Numbered from the stretch's first letter, positions 32,597 to 41,979 are shown. The stretch is DNA of 61,210 nucleotides from an uncultured Clostridia bacterium (GCA_944376265.1 CALWCD010000004.1:1-61210), one strand, 5' to 3'. Notes: generated by a model not told the origin, from the letters alone. A program made the numbers and translations.

Positions 32597-34252
32597 TTAT
32601 GGTTCGCCTGGAGTCCTGTTCCGGCTGTCCTGGGATGCTTCTTCCGGCGGATTCCCTCGTCTTGAGCGAATATAGTCGCTGGGAGAGATCCCCATAACAC
32701 GCTTGAATGCTCTGCGGAATGAAGCGTCACTGGCGTAGCCGGTTTGGTCTGCAACGGCTTTAATGGTCAGGTCACCTTGCCGTAAAAGTCCACAGGCAGC
32801 CTCCATGCGGATGGATTCCAAAAGGTCTGAAAAAGATCGTCCAAGGATGTCGTGGAAAAATTTATTCAGGGAAGACTCGCTGGAGTGAAATTCACGGCAC
32901 AAGTCGTAAATCATGAGATTGGGGTTGTCATAATGTGTTTTCAGATAGGAGAGAATGGCCTGCTTTTTCTCCTCTTGATCTTTTGCAGCATTAACTCGAA
33001 GAGCCTGTTGGGCTGCTTTCTGGAGGGAGAGCAGGTATTGGGTGAGTTCTACTTCCGTGGAAGGGGGGTCCTGAGCCAACAGAAGAGAGGCGTTGCCGCT
33101 CTCCAGATGAAAAGGAGCCAAACTCCGAACAACGCTGTTTTAAACAGCGGCAAAAAAGCTTTTTTTCATTCCATCGGAGAGGCGCTGCCTTTCTAAATTC
33201 TGTTCATACAGCTCCCTTAGGAACTCCCGCAATTCCTCCGGCGTTCCATATTGGAGCAGCTGGGTCAAACGCAGTTCCTGATCGATGGAATACCGATAAA
33301 TTTGCTGAAAGCGTGGAAGATCTTCCACGGTGTACACAAATTGACTGCTGTTTTTTACCACCCGCAGCGCCAGATCCTTACACCGCTGGTAACCTTTCTG
33401 TACTGTGTCCGGAAGCCGCATAGGCTCGCTGAGGAAGAAATCCAGATGACATTCCGTCTCTCGCTCAATTCTTTCTCCCAGAGCCTCCAGCTGCTGAGAA
33501 AGTTCTCTGGAAAATGCTTCCTCCGGTGTCATGTTCTGGCAGACTGCAAGGAAAACCAGGTTGCTTCGATCGATGATCATGGGGAAAACCTGGCTGTCCG
33601 ATTCTGGACACAGGTTTTCCAGAAGGTTATACAGAGAATTCTCAGTGAAAAATGCGGCCTGGCGTGTATTTTCCAGCCCATGAACATGAAGGTATCCAGT
33701 GATAAAGCGGTGATCTTCCAGCTGAATGGAGCTGTTCCGCAGTTCCTCTTGAAAAGCAGCAGTTTGAGTACCCTCCCCCAGAAACAGTCTCCAGAGAACT
33801 TCACGATCCAATTTTCCCTTCATGTCCTTTTCCTTTTGGTGAATGGCTGTGTTGGAAGCCACCAAAGCGCTGACGGCATTCTCGATAAATTTAAAGTCGT
33901 CCTCCGGGTCAAACCGCCCATGGTCGTATACGGTGGTCAAGGCACGAATCATCAGCCGCAAGGGCTTGGAGTTTCTTTTTGTCAGCAGGTAACAGAGAAA
34001 CAGGCCCAAAAGCACCATCACACCGGTTGCGGCGGCAATGATATTTCGCACTTGATGCAGCTCCCGGTAAATGGTTTCTTGGGGGATTACCGAATAGTAG
34101 GTCCAGTCGAGATAATTGGAGGACACGCTGTTTACCTGATGGCCGTTGAACAGAAAGCTGCTTTCTTCGGTGGTGTTGGAGATTTCGGACAAACTGAAAG
34201 AAAGGTCGTCTTCCCCAAAGAGAGTGTTGTCACCAGGGTACCATGCTCTCAC
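32597..34252 (-). pseudogene. AraC-family regulator: missing N-terminus and internal stop
   Basis: One reading frame runs from 34252 to 32597, interrupted only by an in-frame TAA at 33142-33140 (...SFFAAV stop NSVVRSLAPFHLE...). It encodes part of an extracellular sensor domain, a transmembrane helix (about IIAAATGVMVLLGLFLCYLL), a cytoplasmic region and a C-terminal AraC helix-turn-helix (IKAVADQTGYASDASFRRAFKR). Homologues linked to lpl/yte-type sugar transporters are about 750 residues with two membrane helices; this one totals about 550 and lacks the first helix and most of the sensor. The front ends where permease sequence begins at about 34240. A CAA-to-TAA change would explain the stop. 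Probably non-functional. Confidence 0.82.
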
Positions 34253-34931
34253 TCTAAGTATCTACGGGCTGGTTGCTGGGATGGTGTTTCCTGTGATTCT
34301 GGCTCTTGTGCTCAACTACCTGCAAAACCTCCGATTTAAAAAGCTGGTACAAACTGTCACCTACGCACCCTATTTTATTTCCACTACCGTCATGGTCAGC
34401 ATTCTGACAAACCTTCTGGCAGTGGATTTCGGACCTGTGAACATGGCTCTAAAGTCCCTAGGGCTGGAGCAGATCCAATTTATGTCCAGTCCCGGGCTTT
34501 TCAAGCACGTGTATGTCTGGTCCGGTATTTGGCAGTTTACGGGGTACAACGCCATTATCTACGTTGCCACCTTGTCCAGTGTGGATCCAACCCTTCACGA
34601 AGCAGCCATCATTGACGGCGCTACAAAGCTTCGCCGGGTGTGGAGCATCGATCTTCCAAGCATCAAGTCCACGATCATCATCCTGTTGATTATGAATATG
34701 GGAAGTGTGCTTACTACGGGTTTTGAAAAGATCTACCTGATGCAGAACAGCCTGAATATCAGTGCTTCCGAGGTGATCGACACCTATGTGTACAAGATTG
34801 GTTTGGCATCTCCCATTGCAAACTATTCCTATCCCACCGCTATCGGTCTATTCCAATCGCTAATCGGCATGGTATTGATTATTGGCACTAATATTCTGGC
34901 GAGAAAGGTGGGGGAAGAATCCTTATGGTGA
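34239..34931 (+). pseudogene. LplB-type sugar ABC permease, N-terminally truncated
   Basis: About 230 residues of an ABC sugar permease: LTLSIYGLVAGMVFPVILALVLN, YAPYFISTTVMVSI, and the EAA loop HEAAIIDGATKLRRVWSIDLPSI, which contacts the ATPase. Homologues are about 300-320 residues; the first ~80, including the first membrane helix, are missing. The frame stays open upstream to an ATG at 34146, but those codons are antisense to the regulator remnant, so any product would be a chimera. The end overlaps the next permease start by 7 bases, the normal operon arrangement. Confidence 0.8.
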
Positions 34932-35302
34932 CGAGAATAGCAAAAACGAGAAACCACAAAATTCGGGGTACTGCCTCTGATCGGGTTTTTGATACGGTCA
35001 ATTTTCTGGTGGCTTTGTTCGCCTTGTTAATTGTCTTAATTCCTTTGCTCAATGTGGTGGCTTCCTCTTTCAGCTCCGGGAGAGCAGTTCAGGCAGGAGA
35101 AGTGGGAATCATCCCCGTTGAGCCTACACTGGAGGCATACATCGAAGTATTTCAGTACGGAGATGTGTGGCTGGGCTATCGGAACACCATTTTCTATACC
35201 GTGGTTGGGACATTTTTGAACATTATCTTTACCACTCTTATGGCCTACCCTCTTTCTCGGGTAGATTTAAGGGGAAGAAAGGTCATTACCTCAACGAATT
35301 GA
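34925..35302 (+). pseudogene. YtcP-type sugar ABC permease, C-terminally truncated
   Basis: The first 125 residues of a second ABC permease: a transmembrane helix (NFLVALFALLIVLIPLLNVVASS), VGIIPVEPTLEAYIEVFQ, and TIFYTVVGTFLNIIFTTLMAYPLSRVDLRGRK. Homologues continue for about 170 more residues, including the EAA loop, which is absent here. After RGRKVIT the frame hits TGA and the sequence becomes the tail of a solute-binding protein. No functional transporter can be made. Confidence 0.82.
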
Positions 35303-35364
35303 GTGTAAAGGGAGTGGATCAAATGCTGGAGATCTACCAGGAGGCCTATGACGCACGTTCATAA
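35290..35364 (+). pseudogene. C-terminal remnant of an extracellular sugar-binding lipoprotein
   Basis: Twenty-four codons reading LNELSVKGVDQMLEIYQEAYDARS followed by TAA resemble the extreme C-terminus of LplA-type solute-binding proteins, which normally follow the two permease genes. It is out of frame with the preceding permease fragment, marking a deletion joint near 35282-35300. The assignment rests on a short stretch. Confidence 0.55.
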
Positions 35365-35404
35365 CCTGTAAGATTTTTACGGGACAATTCAAACCTTCCC
35401 GGAG

Positions 35405-35456
35405 AAAAGCCCTGTGCTGGAGATGGTCGTTTCATCTCCAGTCGGGGCTTTTTTTC
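35405..35456 (+). terminator. Terminator of the degraded sugar transporter operon
   Basis: AAAAGCCC plus CTGGAGATG (left) pair with CATCTCCAG plus GGGGCTTTT (right), followed by a T-tract at 35449-35455. It is a remnant of the original operon end. Confidence 0.85.
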
Positions 35457-35463
35457 TGCCGTC

Positions 35464-35492
35464 TTGACAAACCTGTATTTTTGGTGTATGAA
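35464..35492 (+). promoter_or_regulatory. Promoter of the MDR dehydrogenase gene
   Basis: TTGACA (35464-35469), a 17-base spacer and TATGAA (35487-35492), 42 bases before the start codon. Confidence 0.65.
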
Positions 35493-35533
35493 AAAGGCAG
35501 AAAGACAACGCTTGAAAAGGGAGGAATTTTTCT

Positions 35534-36556
35534 ATGAAAGCTGCCCGTTTTTTGGGAAACAAGACCTTTGAAGTGACAGAGCTGCCCCAGCCCCATGCAG
35601 GTCCGGGAGAGCTTGTGCTGCGCAATCGCGTGTGCGGCGTCTGCGGGACAGATGTGCATATCTACCACGGGGAACCGGGCTCCGCAGATGTGTGTCCTCC
35701 TGTAGTGCTGGGACATGAGTATTCCGCCCAGGTGGTGGAAGTGGGGGAGGGGATGTCCGGTTTCTCCGTGGGGGACCATGTGACCGTAGATCCCAATATT
35801 TACTGCGGCCGCTGCGGCCCCTGCCAAAACGGCAGGAAACAGCTGTGCCTGCACATGGAAGCCATCGGCGTCACCCGGGACGGGGGATTTGCCCAGTACA
35901 GCCAAATCCCTGCCAGCCAGGCGTTCAAGCTGGACCCTCAGGTGCCCTGGGAAGCTGCCGCCATGGCGGAGCCTTTGGCCTGCTGTGTCCACGGCATTGA
36001 CCTGGCGGGTATCCGGCCTGGCCAGAAAGTGTGCGTGGTGGGCGGAGGCGCCATTGGGCTTATCATGGTTCAGCTGGCAAAGCTGTCCGGCGCCGCCAGG
36101 ATTCTTCTCAGCGAACCCAACGAGAAGCGCCGTCAGGTGGGACTCCAACTGGGGGCCGACGCTGCCATCGACCCCACCCAGCCTGGATGGGACCAGCTCT
36201 TTTCCCGGGAAATGGGGGAGGGAGCCCAGGTGGTCATCGAGTGTGTGGGAAACGTGGCCGCAGTGAAGAGCGCCTTTCAGTTCGCCGCCAAAGGGGCCAC
36301 CATCCTGCTGTTCAGCGTGCCGAAGGTGGACTCCACCTTCCAGCTTCCCCTCTTTGACGTGTACAAGAAGGAGCTCACCATCAAGGGTTCCTTTGTCAAC
36401 CCGGATACCCATGCCCGGGCTGTGGCGCTGATCAACAGCGGAAAGGTGGACTTTGGTCCCATTGTCACCCACCGTTTCACATTGGATCAGCTTCCCCAGG
36501 CCATCGCCATGCAGATGAGCGAGGAATCCATCAAAGTGGTGGTAGAGGCCGAATAA
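35534..36556 (+). CDS. Zinc-dependent medium-chain alcohol/polyol dehydrogenase
   Basis: A 340-residue MDR-superfamily dehydrogenase like sorbitol and threonine dehydrogenases. Catalytic zinc ligands are in VCGVCGTDVHIYHG and GHEYSAQVVEVGEG. The structural zinc is bound by CGRCGPCQNGRKQLC. The Rossmann loop is VVGGGAIGLIM (about 170-180), and LSEPNEKRR suggests NAD preference. A GGGAGG site precedes the ATG. It is monocistronic beside the degraded sugar-uptake locus; the substrate is unknown (sorbitol, galactitol, threonine or butanediol are all possible). Confidence 0.88.
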   Translation: MKAARFLGNKTFEVTELPQPHAGPGELVLRNRVCGVCGTDVHIYHGEPGSADVCPPVVLGHEYSAQVVEVGEGMSGFSVGDHVTVDPNIYCGRCGPCQNGRKQLCLHMEAIGVTRDGGFAQYSQIPASQAFKLDPQVPWEAAAMAEPLACCVHGIDLAGIRPGQKVCVVGGGAIGLIMVQLAKLSGAARILLSEPNEKRRQVGLQLGADAAIDPTQPGWDQLFSREMGEGAQVVIECVGNVAAVKSAFQFAAKGATILLFSVPKVDSTFQLPLFDVYKKELTIKGSFVNPDTHARAVALINSGKVDFGPIVTHRFTLDQLPQAIAMQMSEESIKVVVEAE

Positions 36557-36571
36557 AAAAAGAACGCAAGC

Positions 36572-36603
36572 GCAAAAAGGGCTCCCAGCGTCAGCTGAGA
36601 GCC
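36572..36603 (-). terminator. Intrinsic terminator of pepV-HD operon
   Basis: Minus strand: GGGCTC-T-CAGC, loop TGAC, GCTG-G-GAGCCC, then TTTTT. It is 20 bases past the HD-gene stop. On the plus strand it lacks a T-tract but may still help end the convergent dehydrogenase transcript. Confidence 0.82.
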
Positions 36604-36622
36604 CTTGCGTATGCTTGTGCGA

Positions 36623-37297
36623 TTACAGCAGTCTGGTGCCGTTGATAATCAGCTCAAACTGTAGGCCCAGGGTTTGAGCGGCCTTTCTGCACAGTACCAT
36701 GCGCTCCAGGAAGATCTCGAAATACTCCATCACCGGGCATATTTCCGTGGCGATCTCAATATGAAAGATACAGAGCTTTTTCTCCGCGTCGATCTCCAGG
36801 TGAGATTCCTCCACCGCGTAGTTTACCCGGTCGTGGATGTCCGCTTCCAGCACCGCGTCCTTCCGCACCCGGGAACGGCGTACGTCGCTTTTGTCTGAGA
36901 GGATCAAAGCAGCGGCCAGGGGATTCACCGGAAACGCGGTCTTCTCATCGTGGTGGCCGATGGCGGAACACACCAGCCCGATTTCTTCCGGGGGCATGTT
37001 CAGCTTGTTCAACAGAGTAAAGGCCATGAGAGCCCCGCTGTGGGCGTGGTCCACCCGGTTGATGGAATTGCCGATGTCGTGCATGTAACCGGCAATGGCG
37101 GCCAGCTGGCAGTCGCGCTCCGGGTAGCCCAAAGCGGTGAGGATCTCCCGGGCGGTGTCGCTGCTGCGCTTGGCGTGAGCCAGACCGTGCTCCGTAAAGC
37201 CGATGGCCCCCAGGCAGTCGTTCCCCCGAAGAATATAGCAGCGCAGCTCCTGGTTTTGGAAGATCTCCTGAGGGGTGACTTGGCTGTACTGTGTCAT
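36623..37297 (-). CDS. HD-domain phosphohydrolase
   Basis: A 224-residue protein with an HD metal-binding domain: EHGLAHAKRSSD (His41), YMHDIGN (His73-Asp74), DHAHSG (His84, His86), GHHDEKT (His115, His116) and LILSDKSD (Asp135). The extra histidines indicate a possible binuclear metal site. The C-terminal 60 residues form an alpha/beta tail. The ATG lies 4 bases after the pepV stop, so it is translated from the pepV transcript. The upstream open frame is a shadow of pepV. The substrate, perhaps a nucleotide or cyclic nucleotide, is not identifiable. Confidence 0.85.
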   Translation of the reverse strand: MTQYSQVTPQEIFQNQELRCYILRGNDCLGAIGFTEHGLAHAKRSSDTAREILTALGYPERDCQLAAIAGYMHDIGNSINRVDHAHSGALMAFTLLNKLNMPPEEIGLVCSAIGHHDEKTAFPVNPLAAALILSDKSDVRRSRVRKDAVLEADIHDRVNYAVEESHLEIDAEKKLCIFHIEIATEICPVMEYFEIFLERMVLCRKAAQTLGLQFELIINGTRLL

Positions 37298-37301
37298 AAG
37301 C

Positions 37302-38681
37302 TTACTCCGCAGTGAGCATCCGGTACATGGCCTCCAGGCAGATTTCCGCGTGGAGCTTGAACCGGCGCAGGTCCAGGAATTCGTTGCACTGGTGAGCCCG
37401 GCTGTCGGCCTGGTCCTTAAAGCCGGCGCCGAAGGCCACGCCCTTGCCGAACATCTGCCGGGCATAGGTGCCGCCGCCCATGGAGAAGATGTCGCACTCC
37501 TCGCCGGTGATGTCCTTGTACGCGCCGGAGAGCAGAGTGACCAGCTGGCTTTCCTTGGGCAGATACAGGGGAGCGGCATCGGAGAGCAGCTCAAAGGTGA
37601 CGCCGCTGGATTCCACCTGCTCCTTCAAAATAGAGGAGATCTCCTTGCCGTCTTTAGTGGCGGGATAGCGGATGTCCACGGTCAGGCTGCACTGGGCTTC
37701 GTCCACGTTCACCAGACCCAGGTTGAAGGTGAGAGGGCCGCTGGGCTCGTCGCTCATCTTTACGCCGATCAGTTCGCCGTCAGTGCACAGGCCGATCTTC
37801 TCATGGATAAACCAGAAAAAGCTGCCCAGCTGTTCCTTGGAGAATACTTTGACCAGCAGCTCCACCAGGTGGGAGGCGGCGTTGACGCCCTGCCAGGGGG
37901 TGGAGGCGTGAGCGGCCTTGCCGTGGCAGACCACATCGGCGCCGTCGGCGGTGGGAGTGATGTCAAACATGCCCTTTTCTTTTTTCGCTTTAGCCAGAAG
38001 CTTTTCCACTTGTTCCGGGCCACACTTCAGGCTGCACTCTGCCTTGAAGGGAACCGCGTTGGACACGGTGCCGGACACAAAGGATTTCACCACAGCGGAG
38101 GTGTTCTCGGAGAGCACCTTGAAGCCCATATGGCCCTTTTCGCAGTGGCAGATGCCGTAGGAAGCGTCGGGAGTGAAGCCCATGTCGGGTTTCTGCTCGC
38201 TCTCGAAGTAGTGGGGCATGTCCTCCATGCCGATCTCCTCGGCGGAGCCGAAGATGACCCGCAGCTTCCGGTTCCCCTTGACGCCTGCGTCTTTCAGGGC
38301 GCGAAGGCAGTGGAGGGCCACAATGGCAGGGCCCTTGTTGTCGGAGACGCCGCGGCCAAAGGCCAAGTTGTCATCGATGACCATGGTGTAGGGATCGGTG
38401 TCCCAGCCCTCGCCGGCAGGGACCACGTCCAGGTGGGCCATGACCACCGCGTTGCCTTCGCCTTCGCCGTATTCCGCGTGGGCGGCATGGTAGCCCACGT
38501 TTTTCGCCTTCAGGCCGTAGCCTTCCGCCATGGCCACCACCGTGTCGATCACACGGGCGCACTGGTCCCCATAGGGGTGTTCCCCTTCCTGAGGCTGGGC
38601 CACAGAGGGAATGGCCACAACGGTGGCCAGGTCTTTCAGAATGTCGTCCCAGTAATCCAGAATCTTTTCGCCAAACAGCAT
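37302..38681 (-). CDS. pepV: M20 family dipeptidase (PepV/Sapep type)
   Basis: A 459-residue zinc or manganese dipeptidase. Metal-site motifs: MAHLDVVPAG (His83, Asp85), GVSDNKGP (Asp114), SAEEIGMEDM (catalytic Glu148, Glu149) and a C-terminal histidine in DSRAHQCNEF. The large lid domain is present, as in Lactobacillus PepV. ATG 38681 follows AAAGGAC by 11 bases; a longer frame to 38732 is less likely. It acts in the cytoplasm on imported dipeptides. First gene of a two-gene operon with the HD protein. Confidence 0.92.
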   Translation of the reverse strand: MLFGEKILDYWDDILKDLATVVAIPSVAQPQEGEHPYGDQCARVIDTVVAMAEGYGLKAKNVGYHAAHAEYGEGEGNAVVMAHLDVVPAGEGWDTDPYTMVIDDNLAFGRGVSDNKGPAIVALHCLRALKDAGVKGNRKLRVIFGSAEEIGMEDMPHYFESEQKPDMGFTPDASYGICHCEKGHMGFKVLSENTSAVVKSFVSGTVSNAVPFKAECSLKCGPEQVEKLLAKAKKEKGMFDITPTADGADVVCHGKAAHASTPWQGVNAASHLVELLVKVFSKEQLGSFFWFIHEKIGLCTDGELIGVKMSDEPSGPLTFNLGLVNVDEAQCSLTVDIRYPATKDGKEISSILKEQVESSGVTFELLSDAAPLYLPKESQLVTLLSGAYKDITGEECDIFSMGGGTYARQMFGKGVAFGAGFKDQADSRAHQCNEFLDLRRFKLHAEICLEAMYRMLTAE

Positions 38682-38796
38682 ATGCCAAAGTCCTTTCTTT
38701 TGTGGGTATCCTTCCCGGAAGGAAAGGTACATTCTTACGATAAACTTTTTTCATTCCAAAGTCAAGTTCAACTCTTGGAAAAGGAGGGGAGAAACC

Positions 38797-39381
38797 ATGT
38801 TAAATTCCATCTGGTTCGGCATGATTGTCCTGAGCGTGGTCTGCGCCTTGTGCAATGGCCGCCTGGGAGACCTTTCCGCCGCTTTGATGGACGGAGCCCA
38901 GACGGCGGTGGAGCTTTCCCTGTTTCTGCTGGGGAGCATGTGCGCCTGGCTGGGCTTTTTGAAAATCGCCGAGGAAAGCGGTTTAAGCCTGCTGATCGCC
39001 CGGGCGCTGGCTCCGGTGATCGGCAGGCTGTTCCCGGAATACCGTGACGACCAGGAGATCCAGGGGAAAATCTCGCTGAATCTTTCCGCGAATCTGTTGG
39101 GTCTGGGGAACGCGGCCACTCCTTTGGGACTTGCCGCTATGAAGTCCATGGCCCAGCGCAATCCCACCGACAGGCCCACCAAGGGGATGATCCTGTTCGT
39201 GGTAATGAACACCGCGTCCCTGCAGCTCATCCCCCTGAACATGGCGGCCATGCGGGCCAGCTGCGGCAGCGCGGTCCCCTTTTCCATTCTTCCCCAGGTG
39301 TGGATCACTTCCGCGGCGTCTTTGGCGGTGTGCATGACCGCCTGTAAGCTGCTGGAAAGGAGGTCGCTGTGGAACAGGTAG
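38797..39381 (+). CDS. spmA: Spore maturation protein A
   Basis: A 194-residue membrane protein of the nucleoside-recognition (Gate) domain family. Several hydrophobic segments surround the conserved NLSANLLGLGNAATPLGLAAM. SpmA and SpmB are needed for normal spore core dehydration in Bacillus. An AAAGGAGGGG site precedes the ATG. It overlaps spmB by 13 bases. Together with the SleB-like hydrolase it indicates a spore-forming lineage. Confidence 0.93.
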   Translation: MLNSIWFGMIVLSVVCALCNGRLGDLSAALMDGAQTAVELSLFLLGSMCAWLGFLKIAEESGLSLLIARALAPVIGRLFPEYRDDQEIQGKISLNLSANLLGLGNAATPLGLAAMKSMAQRNPTDRPTKGMILFVVMNTASLQLIPLNMAAMRASCGSAVPFSILPQVWITSAASLAVCMTACKLLERRSLWNR

Positions 39382-39887
39382 GGGCAGCCGCCCTTCCGGT
39401 GATGGTGGGGGTCATCCTGCTGTTCGGGTTTGTAAAAGGAGTGGAGGTACTGGACGTGTTTCTGACAGGCGCCAGGGAGGGGCTGGAAACCTCTCTGAGG
39501 CTGCTGCCCACCCTGATCGGCCTGATTGTTGCGGTGACCATGGTCCGCGCTTCGGGGCTGCTGGACCTTCTCGCCGGCCTGCTTGCGCCTCTCGCTCAGG
39601 GGATGGGCGTAGACCCGGAACTTCTTCCCCTGGCATTGCTCCGTCCCATTTCCGGAAGCGGGGCCTCTGCCTACACGCTAACGCTTCTTCAGAAGTTCGG
39701 CCCGGACAGTCCGGCGGGAAAAATCGCCTCTGTGCTCTCCTCCTCCACTGAAACCACCTTCTACGCGGTGGCGGTGTACTTTGGCTCCTGCGGCTACAAA
39801 CGGCTGGGGCACACTCTTCCTGCCGCCCTTTTGGGAGACGCAGCGGCGCTGGTTTTCTCCGTGCTTTCCGTAAAGCTGCTGGGATGA
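39369..39887 (+). CDS. spmB: Spore maturation protein B
   Basis: A 172-residue membrane partner of SpmA. Signatures: GVILLFGFVKGVEVLDVFLTGAREG, RLLPTLIGLIVAVTMVRASG, ALLRPISGSGASA and SSSTETTFYAVAVYFGSCG. The start is GTG after AAAGGAGG and lies inside the spmA 3' end, so the pair is translationally coupled. Length is normal. Confidence 0.93.
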   Translation: MEQVGAAALPVMVGVILLFGFVKGVEVLDVFLTGAREGLETSLRLLPTLIGLIVAVTMVRASGLLDLLAGLLAPLAQGMGVDPELLPLALLRPISGSGASAYTLTLLQKFGPDSPAGKIASVLSSSTETTFYAVAVYFGSCGYKRLGHTLPAALLGDAAALVFSVLSVKLLG

Positions 39888-39981
39888 AGGGCTTCATGGT
39901 GGGGAAAAGAAACACCTCATGGATGGCATTCCTTTGGGTCCTATGGTATAATGGGATCAAATCCATGTGGGAGGTGCTCCA

Positions 39982-40965
39982 ATGATCGACCTTCATTTAC
40001 ACCTGGACGGGTCCCTTTCCCCAAGCCTTGTGGAAGAATTGGCAAAGGCTCAGAATGTCCCTCTGCCGGCGGAAGGCCAGGCTTTGGAACCGTTCCTTTC
40101 CGTTCCAGCCCACTGCTCCAGCTTGAACGACTACCTCCGGTGTTTTCAGCTGCCGGTAGCAGTGCTCCAAACGGGGGAAGCACTGACAATGTCGGTAAAG
40201 GACCTGTGCCGCAGGCTGGAAGCCCAAGGGCTTCTCTACGCGGAGATCCGCTTCGCCCCTTCCCAGCACACCCAGAGAGGGCTGGACCAGATGCAGGCGG
40301 TGGAAGCGGCTATTGCCGGCCTTCCGAAAAAACGGGGGGACGGTTGGTCCTTTTCTGCTCAGCTCATACTCTGCTGCATGCGGGGCGGGGAGGAGAAAGC
40401 AAACAGGGAAACCGTGGAAGTGGCTGCACGGTTTCTGGGGAAGGGTGTGTGCGCCCTGGACTTGGCGGGAGCGGAGGCGCTCTATCCCACGGACCTGTAC
40501 GAGGAACTGTTTCGTTACGCACGTTCCCTGGGAGTTCCCTTTACCCTCCATGCGGGAGAAGCCCTGGGCCCGGAAAGTGTTTGGAAGGCCCTGGAGCTGG
40601 GAGCTGTCCGTATTGGCCACGGCGTCCGCTCTCAGGAGGATCCCAACCTTATCGGCTATCTGCGGGAGCATTCGGTGCCTTTGGAGCTGTGCCCCACAAG
40701 CAATCTCCAGACAAAGGCTGTGGCGGATCTGGCCCATTTTCCCTTGAGGGACTATTTGCGGCAGGGGCTTTGTGTGACTGTCAACACGGACAACATGACC
40801 GTTTCCCGCACCACTTTGGCAGAGGAATTCCGCCTTCTTCAGGCTGCGGGAATGAGGGAGGAGGAGCGCCGGGCCGCACTGATCCACAGCGCGGAAGCGG
40901 CCTTCCTTCCCCGGGAGGAAAAGGCAGCTTTGAAAGCCGCTTTGGTGGCTGGTTTCCAGAAATGA
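39982..40965 (+). CDS. add: Adenosine deaminase
   Basis: Hydrolytic deamination of adenosine to inosine in purine salvage. Zinc ligands are in IDLHLHLDGSLSP (His5, His7) and in FTLHAGEALG; RIGHGVRS and CVTVNTDNMTVSRTTL carry the remaining catalytic His and Asp residues. The 327-residue length is typical. ATG 39982 is set by GGGAGG at 8-10 bases; a TATAAT sits about 35 bases upstream. Adenine deaminase activity is a possible alternative within this superfamily branch. Confidence 0.9.
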   Translation: MIDLHLHLDGSLSPSLVEELAKAQNVPLPAEGQALEPFLSVPAHCSSLNDYLRCFQLPVAVLQTGEALTMSVKDLCRRLEAQGLLYAEIRFAPSQHTQRGLDQMQAVEAAIAGLPKKRGDGWSFSAQLILCCMRGGEEKANRETVEVAARFLGKGVCALDLAGAEALYPTDLYEELFRYARSLGVPFTLHAGEALGPESVWKALELGAVRIGHGVRSQEDPNLIGYLREHSVPLELCPTSNLQTKAVADLAHFPLRDYLRQGLCVTVNTDNMTVSRTTLAEEFRLLQAAGMREEERRAALIHSAEAAFLPREEKAALKAALVAGFQK

Positions 40966-40970
40966 ACAGA

Positions 40971-41000
40971 AAAAGCACCGGGAAATTCCGGTGCTTTTTT
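40971..41000. terminator. Bidirectional terminator between add and the TIM-barrel gene
   Basis: AAAAGCACCGG (40971-40981) / CCGGTGCTTTT (40988-40998), loop GAAATT, with T-tracts on both exits. It serves convergent genes on both strands. Confidence 0.92.
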
Positions 41001-41020
41001 GTGAAAGTGGTGATTTAGCC

Positions 41021-41923
41021 TTAAAACATCAGGTCACGGATGTACTTGATGGTGTGCTTCACGCCTTTTTCGCCCTTTTCGCCCATCCAAGTGGGGGAGT
41101 GGGGCTCAATGGCCAGGTAGCCGTCGTAGCCGTACTTGTACAGGATGGCAAAGAAGGCGCGCCAGTTGATGGAGTCGATGCCGGCGGGAGGGTTGTCATA
41201 GGAATTGTTCCGCTGTGGGGAATCGGCGGAGAAGATCTCTTTCAGTTCGGGATGGGCTTTGAGCAGCTGCCAGTAGGCCCAGTGCTCCGGCTCCTTGGAG
41301 GGGCCCGTCTGAATGACACCCTTGATGTGCACATACTTGAACTGGCTGCCCCACTCCATGCCTTCCTCCATGTAGGCGCCCTGAGGGCCGCCGTGGACAA
41401 AGCTGTGGGAGGGGTCATACTTGATGCCCAGGCCGGGAACTTCGCTGAGGACCAGCTTCCACTGTTCGGGGGTGCGGATGTAGTTGTTGCCCATCATGCA
41501 GTTGACAATGGCGCATTCCATGCCGCGCTCCTTGGCGGCGGCCACGATCTGCTTGAGCACCTTGATGGCGGCAGTGATGTTTTGATAGTAGGAAAGCTCT
41601 TTCACATAGTTGACGCTGCACAGGTAGTACTTGGCCCCCAGGAACTGGCCAAAGTCCATTACACCCACCACTTCATTCCACTCGGCGGGTACAACGTCGC
41701 CTTTTTCATCCAGAATGGGGCTGGCCCACCGTCCCACGGCGCCCACTTCAATGCCGGTGCGCTGGCTGGCTTCTTTCAGGGATTCTTTGGAAGCCAGCAG
41801 TTCCTGGACGGGTTTGCCGAAATAGTCTGCTGGGTTGCAGTCAAATTCCAGAAAGTCCAGTCCCAGTTCTTTGGCGTGATCGAAACTTTCCGGTTCGGGC
41901 CGGGCAATGATACCGAGTTTCAT
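41021..41923 (-). CDS. Sugar phosphate isomerase/epimerase-like TIM-barrel protein
   Basis: A 300-residue member of the xylose-isomerase-like (AP_endonuc_2) TIM-barrel family. Pattern features include the N-terminal KLGIIARPEPESFDHAKELGLDFLEFD, metal-site segments IKYDPSHSF and KYVHIKG, and the C-terminal YLAIEPHS. An AGGAGGAATT site precedes the ATG. The two minus-strand genes upstream (GNAT, uxuA) act in or near hexuronate metabolism, so a sugar-acid or keto-sugar substrate is plausible but unproven. Confidence 0.82.
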   Translation of the reverse strand: MKLGIIARPEPESFDHAKELGLDFLEFDCNPADYFGKPVQELLASKESLKEASQRTGIEVGAVGRWASPILDEKGDVVPAEWNEVVGVMDFGQFLGAKYYLCSVNYVKELSYYQNITAAIKVLKQIVAAAKERGMECAIVNCMMGNNYIRTPEQWKLVLSEVPGLGIKYDPSHSFVHGGPQGAYMEEGMEWGSQFKYVHIKGVIQTGPSKEPEHWAYWQLLKAHPELKEIFSADSPQRNNSYDNPPAGIDSINWRAFFAILYKYGYDGYLAIEPHSPTWMGEKGEKGVKHTIKYIRDLMF

Positions 41924-41979
41924 CTTGAATTCCTCCTAAATTGACTGAATTGAAAAATCGGAAAGCCAAAAAAGCGCTT

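Noticed and set aside
33140..33142. Two separate genes: a sensor protein and a stand-alone AraC protein
   Set aside because: The frame continues unchanged across the TAA and both halves align with one typical membrane AraC regulator; no ribosome binding site suits an internal start.
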